From assembly GCA_011390455.1 (NCBI GenBank), contig JAABSI010000010.1:1-52968 (forward strand): DNA of 52,968 bases, given 5' to 3'. Positions 19,457 to 27,124 of this stretch are shown piece after piece; within the stretch, counting starts at the first letter, position 1, and the number at the start of each line of letters is the position of its first letter. The notes beneath the pieces were generated by a model. It was not told the DNA's origin. It was given only the letters and a program-made list of their open reading frames with translations, and made no database searches. Both the position numbers and the translations under genes were made by a program. Source of the stretch: Trueperaceae bacterium. Lineage in GTDB: Bacteria > Deinococcota > Deinococci > Deinococcales > Trueperaceae.

Positions 19457-19741
19457 ATGCTCTTCCTCGTCATCGCCAAGGACGGCACCGATCCCGACGC
19501 GCCCGCGCGACGCGCGGGCGTCCGCGAAGCCCACCTCGTGGGGGCGCGGGCGCTCGCCGAGGACGGCGCCCTGCAGCTCGGGGGCGCCCTCCTCGACGAC
19601 GCCGGCGGCATGATCGGCTCCGCGCTGATCGTGGAGGCCGAGGACGCCGCGGCCGTGCGGGCGCTGCTCGAAGCCGACGTCTACCACCGCGCGGGCGTGT
19701 GGCGGAGCTACGAGGTGCATCCCTTCAAACGCGCCATCTAG
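19457..19741 (+). CDS. YciI-like small protein
   Basis: A 94-residue protein of the YciI/YCII ferredoxin-like fold ([20 protein letters not shown], then [20 protein letters not shown], and [20 protein letters not shown] followed by DVYHRAGVW). Family members are small dimeric proteins with a conserved His-Asp pair; their reaction is generally unknown. ATG at 19457 is preceded by AAGGAGG at 19446-19452. It is divergent from dnaK and its stop shares a CTAG with the convergent DedA-family gene. Confidence 0.85.
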   Translation: MLFLVIAKDGTDPDAPARRAGVREAHLVGARALAEDGALQLGGALLDDAGGMIGSALIVEAEDAAAVRALLEADVYHRAGVWRSYEVHPFKRAI

Positions 19742-20406
19742 GACGGCCGCGAACGGCGCCGCAGCGCCCACGCCAAGCCCCACGCGAGCGCGAAGGCCAC
19801 CGCCGCGGCGAGCATCGTCGCGGGGTCGATGCGCACGGCCGACCAGGTGAAGACGTCGGGGTCCTCGAGGGAAGAGCCGGCGAGGACGCCGACGGCGAGC
19901 CCGGGCACCCCGCCGAGCGCCGTGGCGCCGAGGAAGGGTCCCCACGGCACGCGCACCGCGCCCGCGGCGGCGCTGACCAGGTCGCCCGGCAGCATCATCA
20001 AGCGCGCGACGAGCACGGTCCGGAACGGGTCGCGATCGAGCGCGCCGCGCCATCCCCGCGGCGACGGCGCCGCCGCCGTGCGGCCGCGCACCGCGCGCGC
20101 CAGGGCGTACGGGACCGCCGCGCTGCCGGTCACCGCCACCCACGCGACCGCGAAGCCGAGCCAGGGCCCCAACCACCAGCCCGAGAACGCGGTCAACACG
20201 GTCACCGGGATCAAGAGCAACGGACGCACGGCGAACGCCGCGAGGAGCACCGGCACCCCCACCCCGGGGCGGACGAGCACGGCCAACCAGCGCGCCAGCT
20301 CCGCGGCGGGACCCCCCTCCGCGCGCGCCAGCACGATCCAGGTCGCCGCGACGAGCACGACCCACAGGGTGATCGCCACGGAGGCGGGGGCGCGACGGCG
20401 CAGCAC
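19738..20406 (-). CDS. DedA/TVP38-type (VTT domain) membrane protein
   Basis: A 222-residue integral membrane protein with about five to six hydrophobic segments. The core PVLLAAFAVRPLLLIPVTVL, then FSGWWLGPWLGFAVAWVAVT with a following VARLMMLPGDLVSAAAGAVR, resembles the VTT domain (SNARE-associated/TMEM64/TVP38), recently linked to lipid scrambling or undecaprenyl-phosphate recycling in some DedA members. The function here is unassigned. The GTG at 20406 has TAGGCT six bases upstream. Its stop overlaps the YciI gene stop by four bases. Confidence 0.82.
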   Translation of the reverse strand: MLRRRAPASVAITLWVVLVAATWIVLARAEGGPAAELARWLAVLVRPGVGVPVLLAAFAVRPLLLIPVTVLTAFSGWWLGPWLGFAVAWVAVTGSAAVPYALARAVRGRTAAAPSPRGWRGALDRDPFRTVLVARLMMLPGDLVSAAAGAVRVPWGPFLGATALGGVPGLAVGVLAGSSLEDPDVFTWSAVRIDPATMLAAAVAFALAWGLAWALRRRSRPS

Positions 20407-20412
20407 CGCGTG

Positions 20413-20418
20413 AGCCTA
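20413..20418 (-). promoter_or_regulatory. -10 box TAGGCT for the VTT gene
   Basis: TAGGCT on the minus strand ends 6 nt before the GTG at 20406, indicating a leaderless transcript. Confidence 0.5.
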
Positions 20419-20450
20419 ACGCCCGCACGGCACCTCGTGGGGGGCGCGTG

Positions 20451-20456
20451 TACGCT
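20451..20456 (+). promoter_or_regulatory. -10 box TACGCT before the pentapeptide gene
   Basis: TACGCT ends 6 nt before a GTG at 20463 that opens a four-codon frame, and 17 nt before the pentapeptide-protein start at 20474. Confidence 0.45.
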
Positions 20457-20462
20457 GGTGGC

Positions 20463-20477
20463 GTGAGGACCCCGTGA
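20463..20477 (+). other. Possible leaderless four-codon mini-ORF coupled to the next gene
   Basis: GTG AGG ACC CCG TGA begins exactly where a leaderless transcript from the TACGCT box should start, and its TGA overlaps the GTG of the downstream gene (GTGA). The pentapeptide gene has no Shine-Dalgarno sequence of its own, so ribosomes finishing this mini-ORF could re-initiate on it. Inference only. Confidence 0.35.
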
Positions 20478-21085
20478 CCCAGCCGACGCTCCGCAGCGGA
20501 CGGACGTACCGCGACCGCACCTTCCGCGACCTCCAGGTCGCCGGGGTGCTCGAGGGGGCGTCGTTCCACGACTGCGTGTTCGACGGCTGCGACCTGCACG
20601 AGGCCCGGCTCCTCGACTGCCGCTTCGTCGACACCGACTTCCTCAGCTCCGACCTCGGGCTCGTGGACGTCGCGGGCAGCGCCTTCCTCGGCGTGACGAT
20701 CGAGAACGCGCACCTGGTCGGGGTGAACTGGTCGACGGCGTTCTGCGACGCCAACCACCGCCTCGAGGTCGACTTCAAGGACGCGGTCCTGAACTTCGCC
20801 CGCTTCGAAGGCCTCGACCTGCGCGGCCGCCGCTTCGAGGGGTGCACGATCCACGAGGCGCTCTTCGACCGCTGCGCGCTCGTCGACGCCAGCTTCCGAC
20901 GCAGCGACCTCACGGGCACCCAGTTCCGCGCGTGCGATCTCGCCGGCGCCGACCTCCGCAAGGCGCGCGGCTACCGCATCGACGTGCGCAGCAACGGGGT
21001 CGCCGGCCTGCGCGCCTGGATGCCCGAGGCCATCGGTCTGCTGCACGGTTCCGGCGTCGAGCTCGAGGAGCCGCCCCCCGACTGA
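20474..21085 (+). CDS. Pentapeptide-repeat protein
   Basis: A 203-residue protein built largely of A(D/N)LXX-type repeats, which fold into a right-handed quadrilateral beta-helix: FRDLQVAGVLEGASFHDCVF, then DGCDLHEARLLDCRFVDTDF, and later DASFRRSDLTGTQFRACDLA followed by GADLRKA. Size and repeat layout, including a break near NWSTAFCDAN, resemble Qnr/McbG-type proteins, some of which protect DNA gyrase by mimicking DNA. A resistance role cannot be inferred from sequence alone. The C-terminal GLRAWMPEAIGLLHGSGVEL segment is also seen in related chromosomal proteins. Confidence 0.85.
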   Translation: MTQPTLRSGRTYRDRTFRDLQVAGVLEGASFHDCVFDGCDLHEARLLDCRFVDTDFLSSDLGLVDVAGSAFLGVTIENAHLVGVNWSTAFCDANHRLEVDFKDAVLNFARFEGLDLRGRRFEGCTIHEALFDRCALVDASFRRSDLTGTQFRACDLAGADLRKARGYRIDVRSNGVAGLRAWMPEAIGLLHGSGVELEEPPPD

Positions 21086-21098
21086 ACCGCTGCGGGCG

Positions 21099-21896
21099 TC
21101 AGCCGGCCGCGAGCCCGACGGGGTCGCCCGGGCGCACCGAGCCGAACGCGGCCGCCGCATCGCCGCCGCGCAGGAACACCTCGACCCAGCGCACCGTCCG
21201 TCCGTGGCGATCGACGTAGCCCGACGAACCCGGCGCCAACGCCACCATGCCCTCCGGCACCGCGAAGGTACCCCCGGCGACGCGCGCCTCGAGCGTGCGG
21301 CCGCCGATCGCCACGGTCGCCGCACCCCCCTGCGCCAAGCCGACAGGCAGCGCGCCCCAGCGCCAGGTGGTCTTGAGGTTGCCGAACCCGTCGACGTACG
21401 CGACGCGCCCCTCCGGCACGGGCGGCAGCGCCGCCGTGGGCACGGGCTCCCCGAAGACCCCCGGGTCCGCGCGCGCGACGCGGGCGACGGCGTCGGGGAA
21501 CAGGTCGCGCGAACGGAACTGCGAGCCGCGCGTCGCGCCGTGGAGCACCCGCACCTCGGAGGCGACCTCGGCGAGGAAGGCGAAGGCCTCGCCGGCGTCG
21601 ACCCCCACCACCTGGACGCCGCTCGGGGTCCGCGCCCAGATCAGGCGCTCGCCATCGTTGTCGACCCGGGCGCCGCGGTCGTCGCGGCGGGGGGCGACGT
21701 TGACGAAGACCAGGGTGTCGGCCGGCGCCTCCGCGGCGGCGAGCTGTGCGGCCACGAAACCGGCCGCCAAGGTGGCGAAGGCGGGCACCGGCGTGCAGAC
21801 GATCTGGGCGTCGGGGAGGCGGCTCAACAGCCGTTGGGCGACCTCGGCGAAGGCGAGGTCCTGCGGACCGAAATCGGCGACCACGTGGAGCAACAC
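21099..21896 (-). CDS. Divergent SAM hydroxide adenosyltransferase-like protein (DUF62)
   Basis: The 265-residue protein keeps the overall plan of the SAM chlorinase/fluorinase/hydroxide adenosyltransferase family: an N-terminal ADFG-like start (VVADFGPQDLAFAEV), FRSRDLFPDAVARVA in place of the family FHGRD segment, and a C-terminal beta domain with GRVAYVDGFGNLKTTW. The characteristic DPGVG(T)xR segment is replaced by VAPRRDDRGAR, and the His of FHGRD is Arg, so the usual Asp-Arg-His catalytic set is not obviously present. If active, it would hydrolyse SAM to adenosine and methionine. GTG start at 21896, with a -10 box overlapping the guaD stop. Confidence 0.68.
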   Translation of the reverse strand: MLLHVVADFGPQDLAFAEVAQRLLSRLPDAQIVCTPVPAFATLAAGFVAAQLAAAEAPADTLVFVNVAPRRDDRGARVDNDGERLIWARTPSGVQVVGVDAGEAFAFLAEVASEVRVLHGATRGSQFRSRDLFPDAVARVARADPGVFGEPVPTAALPPVPEGRVAYVDGFGNLKTTWRWGALPVGLAQGGAATVAIGGRTLEARVAGGTFAVPEGMVALAPGSSGYVDRHGRTVRWVEVFLRGGDAAAAFGSVRPGDPVGLAAG

Positions 21897-21903
21897 GCGA
21901 GGC

Positions 21904-21909
21904 AGCCTA
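21904..21909 (-). promoter_or_regulatory. -10 box TAGGCT overlapping the guaD stop
   Basis: TAGGCT ends 7 nt before the GTG at 21896 and includes the TAG stop of the upstream gene. It could give the SAM-hydrolase-like gene its own leaderless transcript. Confidence 0.35.
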
Positions 21910-23265
21910 ACAGGGGGCGCCCGATCGCTCCCACCCGGGTCGCTGCCACACCGGGTCGCCCGCGACCCAGGTCGCCTCGACCGCCTCCTCGCGCGCCAGC
22001 GCGATCAGGGTGGCGAGCGCGGACGGCAGATCGGCGGCGTGCGCCAGCGCCGCCTCGAGGGTCGATCCCGCGGGCGGCCGGAGCGCGACCAGGTCCGCGT
22101 CGCGCCCGGGGCGCAGGTCGCCGACCCGGTCCGCGAGCCCGAGCGCCTCGGCGCCCGCCGCCGTCGCCCACCACAGCAGGTGGGCGCCCGTCAGCGGCGC
22201 CTCGTGGGTGCCCAGCAGCATCTGGCCGGCGTACGCCGCGGTCGCCTCGCCGCACACCGAGAGCGACGCGCCGGCCCCGACGTCGGTCCCCAGGGCGAGG
22301 CGCACGCCGGCGCGCAGGTGGCGCGCGAGCGGGAAGAGCCCCGAGCCGAGCGCGTGGTTGCTGGTCGGGCAGTGCGCGACCACCGCGCCGGCCGCCGCTA
22401 GCCGCGTCAGCTCGGACTCGGTGGGGTGGACGTCGTGCGCGAAGACGCTGCGCGGGCCGACCAGGCCCGCGGCCTCGTAGGTGGCGAGGTAGTCGGCGGC
22501 GCCCGGGAAGCGCGCGCGCACGACCGCGATCTCCTCGGGCGTCTCGTTGAGGTGGCTGGTCGCCCAAACGCCCGGGACGTCGCGCAGCACGGCGCCGCAC
22601 GCCGCGAGCAGCGCGGCGCTGCTCGAGACCGTGAAGCGCGGCGTCACCGCGTACCGCAGGCGTCCGCGCCCGTGCCACCGGCGCGCCAGGAACGCCGCCT
22701 CGGCGTAGGCGAGCTCGGGCGTGGTGCGCAGCGCCTCGGGCAGGCCGACGTCGCCGACGGTGAGCCCGGCGGTGATGCGCAGGCCGCTCGCGGCGGCCTC
22801 ATGGAAGAAGGCCTCCATCGCGACGGCGTGGTGGGCGCCGAACACGAGCGCGCTCGTGGTGCCGTTGCGCGCGAGCAGACCGAGGAAGCGCCGCGCCTCG
22901 GCGCGCGCGAAGCCGGCGTCGGCGAAGCGGGCCTCGTGCGGCCAGGTGCGCGCCTCGAGCCATTCGAGGAGCCGCAGCCCGAGCCCGCCGAGGACCCCCA
23001 CCTGCGGGTAGTGCACGTGGGCGTCGACGAACCCGGGCAGCAGCCAAGCCCCGCGGCGATCCTCGACGATCGCCGCGGGATGGCGCGCGCGCACCTCGGA
23101 CCAGGCGCCCACCTCGACGATGCGGCCGTCGGCATCGACCGCGATCGCTCCGTCGGCCCAGGCCTCCAGCGCCTCGGCGCCCGCTCCGAACGGATCGCGC
23201 GGCACGTGCGCGACCGTGCCGCGCCACACCCGCGCCGCCCGGGCGGGCCCGCCGGGGCCGGTCAC
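21907..23265 (-). CDS. guaD: Guanine deaminase-like amidohydrolase
   Basis: Zinc amidohydrolase of the guanine deaminase/chlorohydrolase group, converting guanine to xanthine plus ammonia. The 452-residue protein has LLPGFVDAHVHYPQ (metal ligands, Gln as in guanine deaminases), VWATSHLNE, FAHDVHPTESEL, VVAHCPTSNHALGSGLFPLA and LALGTDVGAGASLS in the expected order. The GTG at 23265 overlaps the ade stop (GTGA), so it is translationally coupled to adenine deaminase. Other aminohydrolase substrates remain possible, but the HYPQ and CPTSN segments favour guanine. Confidence 0.88.
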   Translation of the reverse strand: MTGPGGPARAARVWRGTVAHVPRDPFGAGAEALEAWADGAIAVDADGRIVEVGAWSEVRARHPAAIVEDRRGAWLLPGFVDAHVHYPQVGVLGGLGLRLLEWLEARTWPHEARFADAGFARAEARRFLGLLARNGTTSALVFGAHHAVAMEAFFHEAAASGLRITAGLTVGDVGLPEALRTTPELAYAEAAFLARRWHGRGRLRYAVTPRFTVSSSAALLAACGAVLRDVPGVWATSHLNETPEEIAVVRARFPGAADYLATYEAAGLVGPRSVFAHDVHPTESELTRLAAAGAVVAHCPTSNHALGSGLFPLARHLRAGVRLALGTDVGAGASLSVCGEATAAYAGQMLLGTHEAPLTGAHLLWWATAAGAEALGLADRVGDLRPGRDADLVALRPPAGSTLEAALAHAADLPSALATLIALAREEAVEATWVAGDPVWQRPGWERSGAPC

Positions 23266-25070
23266 GCCAGGAACGGGGCGGTGCGGGCCGCGACCACGTC
23301 GACCAGGCCGTGGTCGGTGACCCGGAGGGCGGGGATCACGGCCAGCCCCAGGAACGAGAGCGTCATGAAGGCGTCGGCGCCGCTTCCCCCCAACGCGCGC
23401 ACGGCCGCGCCGACGGCGTCGAGCTGCGCGACGAGCGCCTCGAGCGGCGCGTCCGACACCAACCCCGCCACCGGCAGCGGCACCTCGGCCACGACGCGCT
23501 CGCCGTCGTCGACCACGAAGCCGCCGCCCAGGTCCGCCGCCCGCGCCGCGGCGCGCAGCATCGAGGCGTCGTCGGCGCCCACCAGCATCAGGTTGTGGTG
23601 GTCGTGCCCGACGGTGCTCGCGAGCGCCCCGCGGCGCAGCCCGAAGCCCTGCACCAGCCCCACCCCGACCCCGTCGCCGCGGCCGTGGCGGTGGACGCAG
23701 GCGAGCTTGAGCAGGTCGCGCCCCGGATCGGCGACGGTGGCGCCGCCGGCCACCGTCGGCTCGACCAGGTGTTCTTGGGTCACCACCTGGCCGGGCACGG
23801 TGCGCACGACCCGGACGCGGCCGCCGCCGGTCGGCGCCGGCAGCCGCAACCGGGCGACGTCGAGCGGCGGCAGGCGCACGCTCGAGCGCAGCGTGGCCGC
23901 CTCGGGCCGGGCCGCGAGCGCCGCGGCCGCAGCCTCGATCGCGGCCGCGGCCTCCTCGGTGGTGCGGCCGCCGGCCGCCACCCAGCGGCCGTGCCGGAGC
24001 ACCCGCGCGGCGCGGAAGACCTCGAGGTCGTCGACGACGACCAGGTCGGCGAAGTACCCGGGCGCGACGGCGCCGCGCCTGGGGATCCGGTAGTGGCGGG
24101 CGACGTTCCAGCTGGCGCAGCGCACCGCGTACACCGGGTCGACGCCGGCCCCGATCGCGCGTCGGACGAGCACGTCGACCGCCCCCTCGGCGCGCAGGTC
24201 GTGGGGCAAGCGGTCGTCCGTGACGAACCCGATGCGGTCGGCATGGCGGGGATCGACGAGCGGCAGCAGCGCGTCCAGGTCGCGCGTCACGGAGCCCTCG
24301 CGCACCATCAGGAACACGCCGGCTTTGATCTTCTCGCGCCCCTCGGCGAGCGTCGTGCTCTCGTGGTCGGAGCCGATGCCGGCGGCGAGGTACGCCTGCA
24401 GCGCGGCGCCGGTGAGGCCCGGCGCGTGCCCCTCGGTCCCCTTGCGCGCGTGGTCGGCGACCGCCACCTTCGCGAGTTGCCCGACGTCGGCGGCGACCAC
24501 GTCCGGGAAGCTCATCAGTTCGGCGACGCCGACGACCCGAGGCTCGGCCAACAGGTCGTCGATCTCGCCGAGGCCGAGCTCGGCCCCGGCCGTCTCGAGC
24601 GCCGTCGACGGCACGCACGACGGCGCGGTCCCCCAGAGGTCGAACGGCAGGTGCTCGCCGAACGCGAGCCACCAGCGCACCCCGGCGAGCCCGGCGACGT
24701 TCGCCACCTCGTGCGGGTCGGTGACCACGCCGACGACGCCCCTCGGCAGCACCGCCGACGCGTAGCTCGCCGGCGTCACGAGCGACGATTCGACGTGGAC
24801 GTGGCCGTCGATGAGCCCCGGCGCCAGGTGGGCGCCGGCGAGGTCGACGATCGCCCGGGCGGCCGGGCGGTCGTCGACCGCGCCGGGTGCGGCGACCGCC
24901 GCGACGAGCCGCCCCGCCACCCAGACGTCGGCGGCCTCGATCGTCCCGGTGAAGACGTTCAGGAGCCGGCCGCCGCGCAGGTGCAGGTCGGCGGGACGCC
25001 GCCCCGCCGCGACGTCGACGGCGAAGGCCAACTCGTCGAGGGTGGGTTCGAGCGGCTCGGTCGCGGCCAT
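23262..25070 (-). CDS. ade: Adenine deaminase
   Basis: Metal-dependent adenine deaminase producing hypoxanthine and ammonia. The 602-residue length is typical. Diagnostic segments are APGLIDGHVHVESSLVTP, VVTDPHEVANVAG, the central LPHDLRAEGAVDVLVRRAI, HDHHNLMLVGADDASM and GGGFVVDDGERVVAEVPLPV. It is first in a purine-salvage cluster with guaD and the SAM-hydrolase-like gene. A TAGGCT box 9 nt upstream of the ATG suggests a very short or absent leader, and the gene is divergent from the response regulator. Confidence 0.95.
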   Translation of the reverse strand: MAATEPLEPTLDELAFAVDVAAGRRPADLHLRGGRLLNVFTGTIEAADVWVAGRLVAAVAAPGAVDDRPAARAIVDLAGAHLAPGLIDGHVHVESSLVTPASYASAVLPRGVVGVVTDPHEVANVAGLAGVRWWLAFGEHLPFDLWGTAPSCVPSTALETAGAELGLGEIDDLLAEPRVVGVAELMSFPDVVAADVGQLAKVAVADHARKGTEGHAPGLTGAALQAYLAAGIGSDHESTTLAEGREKIKAGVFLMVREGSVTRDLDALLPLVDPRHADRIGFVTDDRLPHDLRAEGAVDVLVRRAIGAGVDPVYAVRCASWNVARHYRIPRRGAVAPGYFADLVVVDDLEVFRAARVLRHGRWVAAGGRTTEEAAAAIEAAAAALAARPEAATLRSSVRLPPLDVARLRLPAPTGGGRVRVVRTVPGQVVTQEHLVEPTVAGGATVADPGRDLLKLACVHRHGRGDGVGVGLVQGFGLRRGALASTVGHDHHNLMLVGADDASMLRAAARAADLGGGFVVDDGERVVAEVPLPVAGLVSDAPLEALVAQLDAVGAAVRALGGSGADAFMTLSFLGLAVIPALRVTDHGLVDVVAARTAPFLA

Positions 25071-25079
25071 GGTGCCGCC

Positions 25080-25085
25080 AGCCTA
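25080..25085 (-). promoter_or_regulatory. -10 box TAGGCT for ade
   Basis: TAGGCT on the minus strand ends 9 nt before the ATG at 25070, leaving a leader of only a couple of bases. Confidence 0.4.
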
Positions 25086-25133
25086 CACGGGCCCACGCGG
25101 CCGGCGGTCAGGGTTCCGAGAGCCTGCGCCGAC

Positions 25134-25139
25134 TACGGT
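25134..25139 (+). promoter_or_regulatory. -10 box TACGGT for the response regulator
   Basis: TACGGT ends 6 nt before the ATG at 25146; no Shine-Dalgarno sequence precedes the ATG. Confidence 0.45.
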
Positions 25140-25145
25140 GCCGTC

Positions 25146-25559
25146 ATGTTCGGTCCCAAGACCATCCTCGTCGTCGACGACCACGACGCCCACCGCAAGG
25201 TGCTCGAACTCGTCTTGGGGGCGCACCGCTACCAGGTCGTCTCGACGCGCGACGGCTTCGAGGCGCTGACCTACCTGCAGGCGCACACGCCGGACGCGAT
25301 CATCCTCGACGTGCACATGCCGCAGCTGTCGGGCTTCGACGTCGGCCGGCGCGCGCGCCGCATCGCCCGGTTGCGGCACGTCCCGATCCTGATCATGACC
25401 GCCGCCGCCGACGAACGCACCCGGATCGAAGCCGACGCGATCGGCGCGAGCCGGGTGCTGCACAAGCCGATCGCCGGGACCGACCTGCGCACGGCGCTGC
25501 GCGAACTGCTCGGTCAGGCCAGCGGCGTCTCGGCCTCGCCGGACGCGCTGGGGGCGTAA
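25146..25559 (+). CDS. Single-domain response regulator
   Basis: A 137-residue stand-alone receiver domain. Key residues are in place: acidic pair Asp11-Asp12 (ILVVDDHDA), phospho-acceptor Asp55 (AIILDVHMPQLSGFD), Thr85 (ILIMTAAAD) and Lys107 (VLHKPIA). No output domain follows, so it acts as a CheY/Spo0F-like relay or by protein contact. No histidine kinase is nearby. Its last 15 codons overlap the end of the convergent nfuA-like gene by 46 bases. Confidence 0.92.
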   Translation: MFGPKTILVVDDHDAHRKVLELVLGAHRYQVVSTRDGFEALTYLQAHTPDAIILDVHMPQLSGFDVGRRARRIARLRHVPILIMTAAADERTRIEADAIGASRVLHKPIAGTDLRTALRELLGQASGVSASPDALGA

Positions 25560-26101
25560 TAGGGGTTCTCGCCCGCGGCGTGGTCGGTGGCGTCGCGGAC
25601 GGAAGCGATCTCGGGCACCGCGTCCTTGATCATCCGCTCGATGCCCTGCTTGAGCGTCAGGTCGGCCGCGCCGCACCCTTGGCACCCGCCGTGGAGTTGG
25701 ACGATCGCCGCGTCGCCCTCGATGCGGACCAACGAGGCGCTCCCCCCGTGGCCCGCGATGCCCGGGTTGACCTGCTGGTCCAGCACGTCCTGGACCTTCT
25801 GCGCCACGGGGTCGTCCCAGACCGGCGACGGGAAGAAGACCCGGAAGCCCGACTGCATGACGCCCTCGACGAAGTCGACGGTGGCGCCCTCGAGGTGGCG
25901 CACGGTCATCGGATCGACGAAGACCTCGAAGCCGCCGCCGTCCATCACCCGGTCGCCGTCTTGGCGATCGCCGGGCTTGACCAACCAGAGCTTGTGTTCC
26001 TTGCGGGTGCCGGCGACGCGCAACGCCGACACGCCCTGCGCCTCTTGCTTGGCGAGGAAGGAGCGGACGCGGGCGGCGGCGTTCTCGGTGAAGTTCAGCA
26101 T
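25514..26101 (-). CDS. NfuA-like Fe-S cluster carrier
   Basis: A 195-residue protein with an N-terminal A-type (HesB/IscA-like) domain that lacks the usual cysteines, and a C-terminal NifU domain containing Cys140-x2-Cys143 in LHGGCQGCGAADLTLKQGIE. This is the NfuA layout; such dimers hold a [4Fe-4S] cluster at the two CxxC motifs and pass it to apo-proteins, especially under oxidative stress. The ATG at 26101 has TAGCCT six bases upstream. The C-terminal tail (YYAPSASGEAETPLA) overlaps the response-regulator gene. Confidence 0.88.
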   Translation of the reverse strand: MLNFTENAAARVRSFLAKQEAQGVSALRVAGTRKEHKLWLVKPGDRQDGDRVMDGGGFEVFVDPMTVRHLEGATVDFVEGVMQSGFRVFFPSPVWDDPVAQKVQDVLDQQVNPGIAGHGGSASLVRIEGDAAIVQLHGGCQGCGAADLTLKQGIERMIKDAVPEIASVRDATDHAAGENPYYAPSASGEAETPLA

Positions 26102-26107
26102 GCCTTC

Positions 26108-26113
26108 AGGCTA
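26108..26113 (-). promoter_or_regulatory. -10 box TAGCCT for the nfuA-like gene
   Basis: TAGCCT on the minus strand ends 6 nt before the ATG at 26101. Confidence 0.45.
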
Positions 26114-26130
26114 CCGGGTCGCGGCCGGGC

Positions 26131-26811
26131 TCACAGCACCTGCATGACGTAGCCGTCGGTGGCCCGCTCGAGGCCCACCGGATCGGCCAGGTAGACGCCG
26201 CGCGTGCCCTGCAGCGCTCCGTCGCCGCGCAACTCGCCGAGGATGCGGGTGATGGTGACCCGCGAGCTGCCGGTGAGGTCGGCGAGGTCCTCGTGGGTGA
26301 GGGCGAGCGGCAGCTTGATCATGCCGTCGGCCTCGTCGGAGGGGTGCCCGAACTGGTTGGCGAGGCGCAGGAACGCGCGGGTGACGCGGGCGCCGACCGG
26401 CATCTCGGCCTCGTCGATCATCTGCCGCGAGCGGCGCAGCTGCCGCGCCATGGCGCGCACGACGTAATCGCGCAGCTTGCGGTCGTTCATCGCCTGCTGG
26501 GGGTCGATCGGGGTGAGCACGGCGTCGTGCACGGCCACGACCGTCTCGGCGTGGCGGCCGCCGTCGAGCGCGGCCAGACCGAGGACGTCACCCGGACCGT
26601 AGAGGTCGGCGATCCGGTCGCGACCGAGGCTGGTCGGGACGACCGCCTTGAGCACGCCCTGCTCGACGATGTACAGGTTCGAGGCATCGCGGTCGGTCTC
26701 GTACAGCACCGCTCCGGGCTCGAGGGTTCGGTTGGGGAGCGCCAGGCCGGCGGGCACGACGTCGGGCGTCTCGCGGACGGGGGCGGGCAGGCTTTCGAGG
26801 GTGTGCAGCAT
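26131..26811 (-). CDS. CRP/FNR-family transcription regulator
   Basis: A 226-residue regulator with an N-terminal cyclic-nucleotide-type beta barrel (LEPGAVLYETDRDASNLYIV, then YGPGDVLGLAALDGGRHAET), a dimerisation helix, and a C-terminal winged helix (LTHEDLADLTGSSRVTITRI). No FNR-type cysteines are present. Deinococcota have stress-linked CRP-family members (SdrP in Thermus, DdrI in Deinococcus) and this may be one, but the sequence alone does not prove orthology. The ATG at 26811 was chosen because GAGAGGA precedes it; an in-frame upstream ATG gives an unlikely N-terminus. Confidence 0.88.
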   Translation of the reverse strand: MLHTLESLPAPVRETPDVVPAGLALPNRTLEPGAVLYETDRDASNLYIVEQGVLKAVVPTSLGRDRIADLYGPGDVLGLAALDGGRHAETVVAVHDAVLTPIDPQQAMNDRKLRDYVVRAMARQLRRSRQMIDEAEMPVGARVTRAFLRLANQFGHPSDEADGMIKLPLALTHEDLADLTGSSRVTITRILGELRGDGALQGTRGVYLADPVGLERATDGYVMQVL

Positions 26812-27040
26812 CGTCGCGTCCTCTCTGGACGAGGAGGGGTGGGTCGGAAAGCGGCCCGGACGCAAGGGGCTGGGGCCGCGGTGGGTCGGGAGGGGCGCTT
26901 CGGCGTCGGGCCGCGAGGGCGGCTGCCGATGGAACGCTATAAGAAACGTAGCATGCCGACGCCCTCGCGTCTACCGCACCTAACCTAGAAAGGCCCGTGC
27001 CCGACGGGAATTCTCACGAGTCTCACATGCTCGGCCGGGC

Positions 27041-27053
27041 GAACTCCGAGTTC
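27041..27053. promoter_or_regulatory. Palindrome GAACTC-C-GAGTTC upstream of lexA
   Basis: Perfect six-base arms around one base, about 30 bp upstream of the lexA -35 box. A closely related palindrome lies inside lexA at 27202-27218. Candidate autoregulatory site; the half-site CGAAC resembles the Gram-positive SOS box, but the spacing differs. Confidence 0.4.
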
Positions 27054-27083
27054 TGCACTCAGGATGTCGTGGGCGACCCGAAC

Positions 27084-27113
27084 TTGACCGTGAGCCCGAC
27101 TACGCCTTAGGAT
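27084..27113 (+). promoter_or_regulatory. lexA promoter (TTGACC-18-TAGGAT)
   Basis: -35 TTGACC at 27084-27089 and -10 TAGGAT at 27108-27113 with an 18-base spacer. The predicted start falls about 5 nt before the ATG at 27125, so the mRNA would be nearly leaderless. Confidence 0.6.
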
Positions 27114-27124
27114 TTACGGTACCG

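Larger units (their letters stand above)
26812..27124. promoter_or_regulatory. Divergent regulatory region between the CRP-family gene and lexA
   Basis: This 313-bp gap holds no convincing gene. It is less GC-rich than its surroundings. On the lexA side it has a clear promoter and a palindrome. On the CRP side the best -10 candidate is TATAGC (26941-26936, minus strand) without a good -35, which would give a leader of more than 100 nt with a Shine-Dalgarno sequence. A small inverted repeat CCCGT-N5-ACGGG sits at 26994-27008. Confidence 0.5.

Noticed and set aside
26929..26988. 19-codon frame (MERYKKRSMPTPSRLPHLT) between the CRP-family gene and lexA
   Set aside because: No Shine-Dalgarno sequence or suitable -10 box, and it lies over the likely leader or promoter of the CRP-family gene; too short to support.
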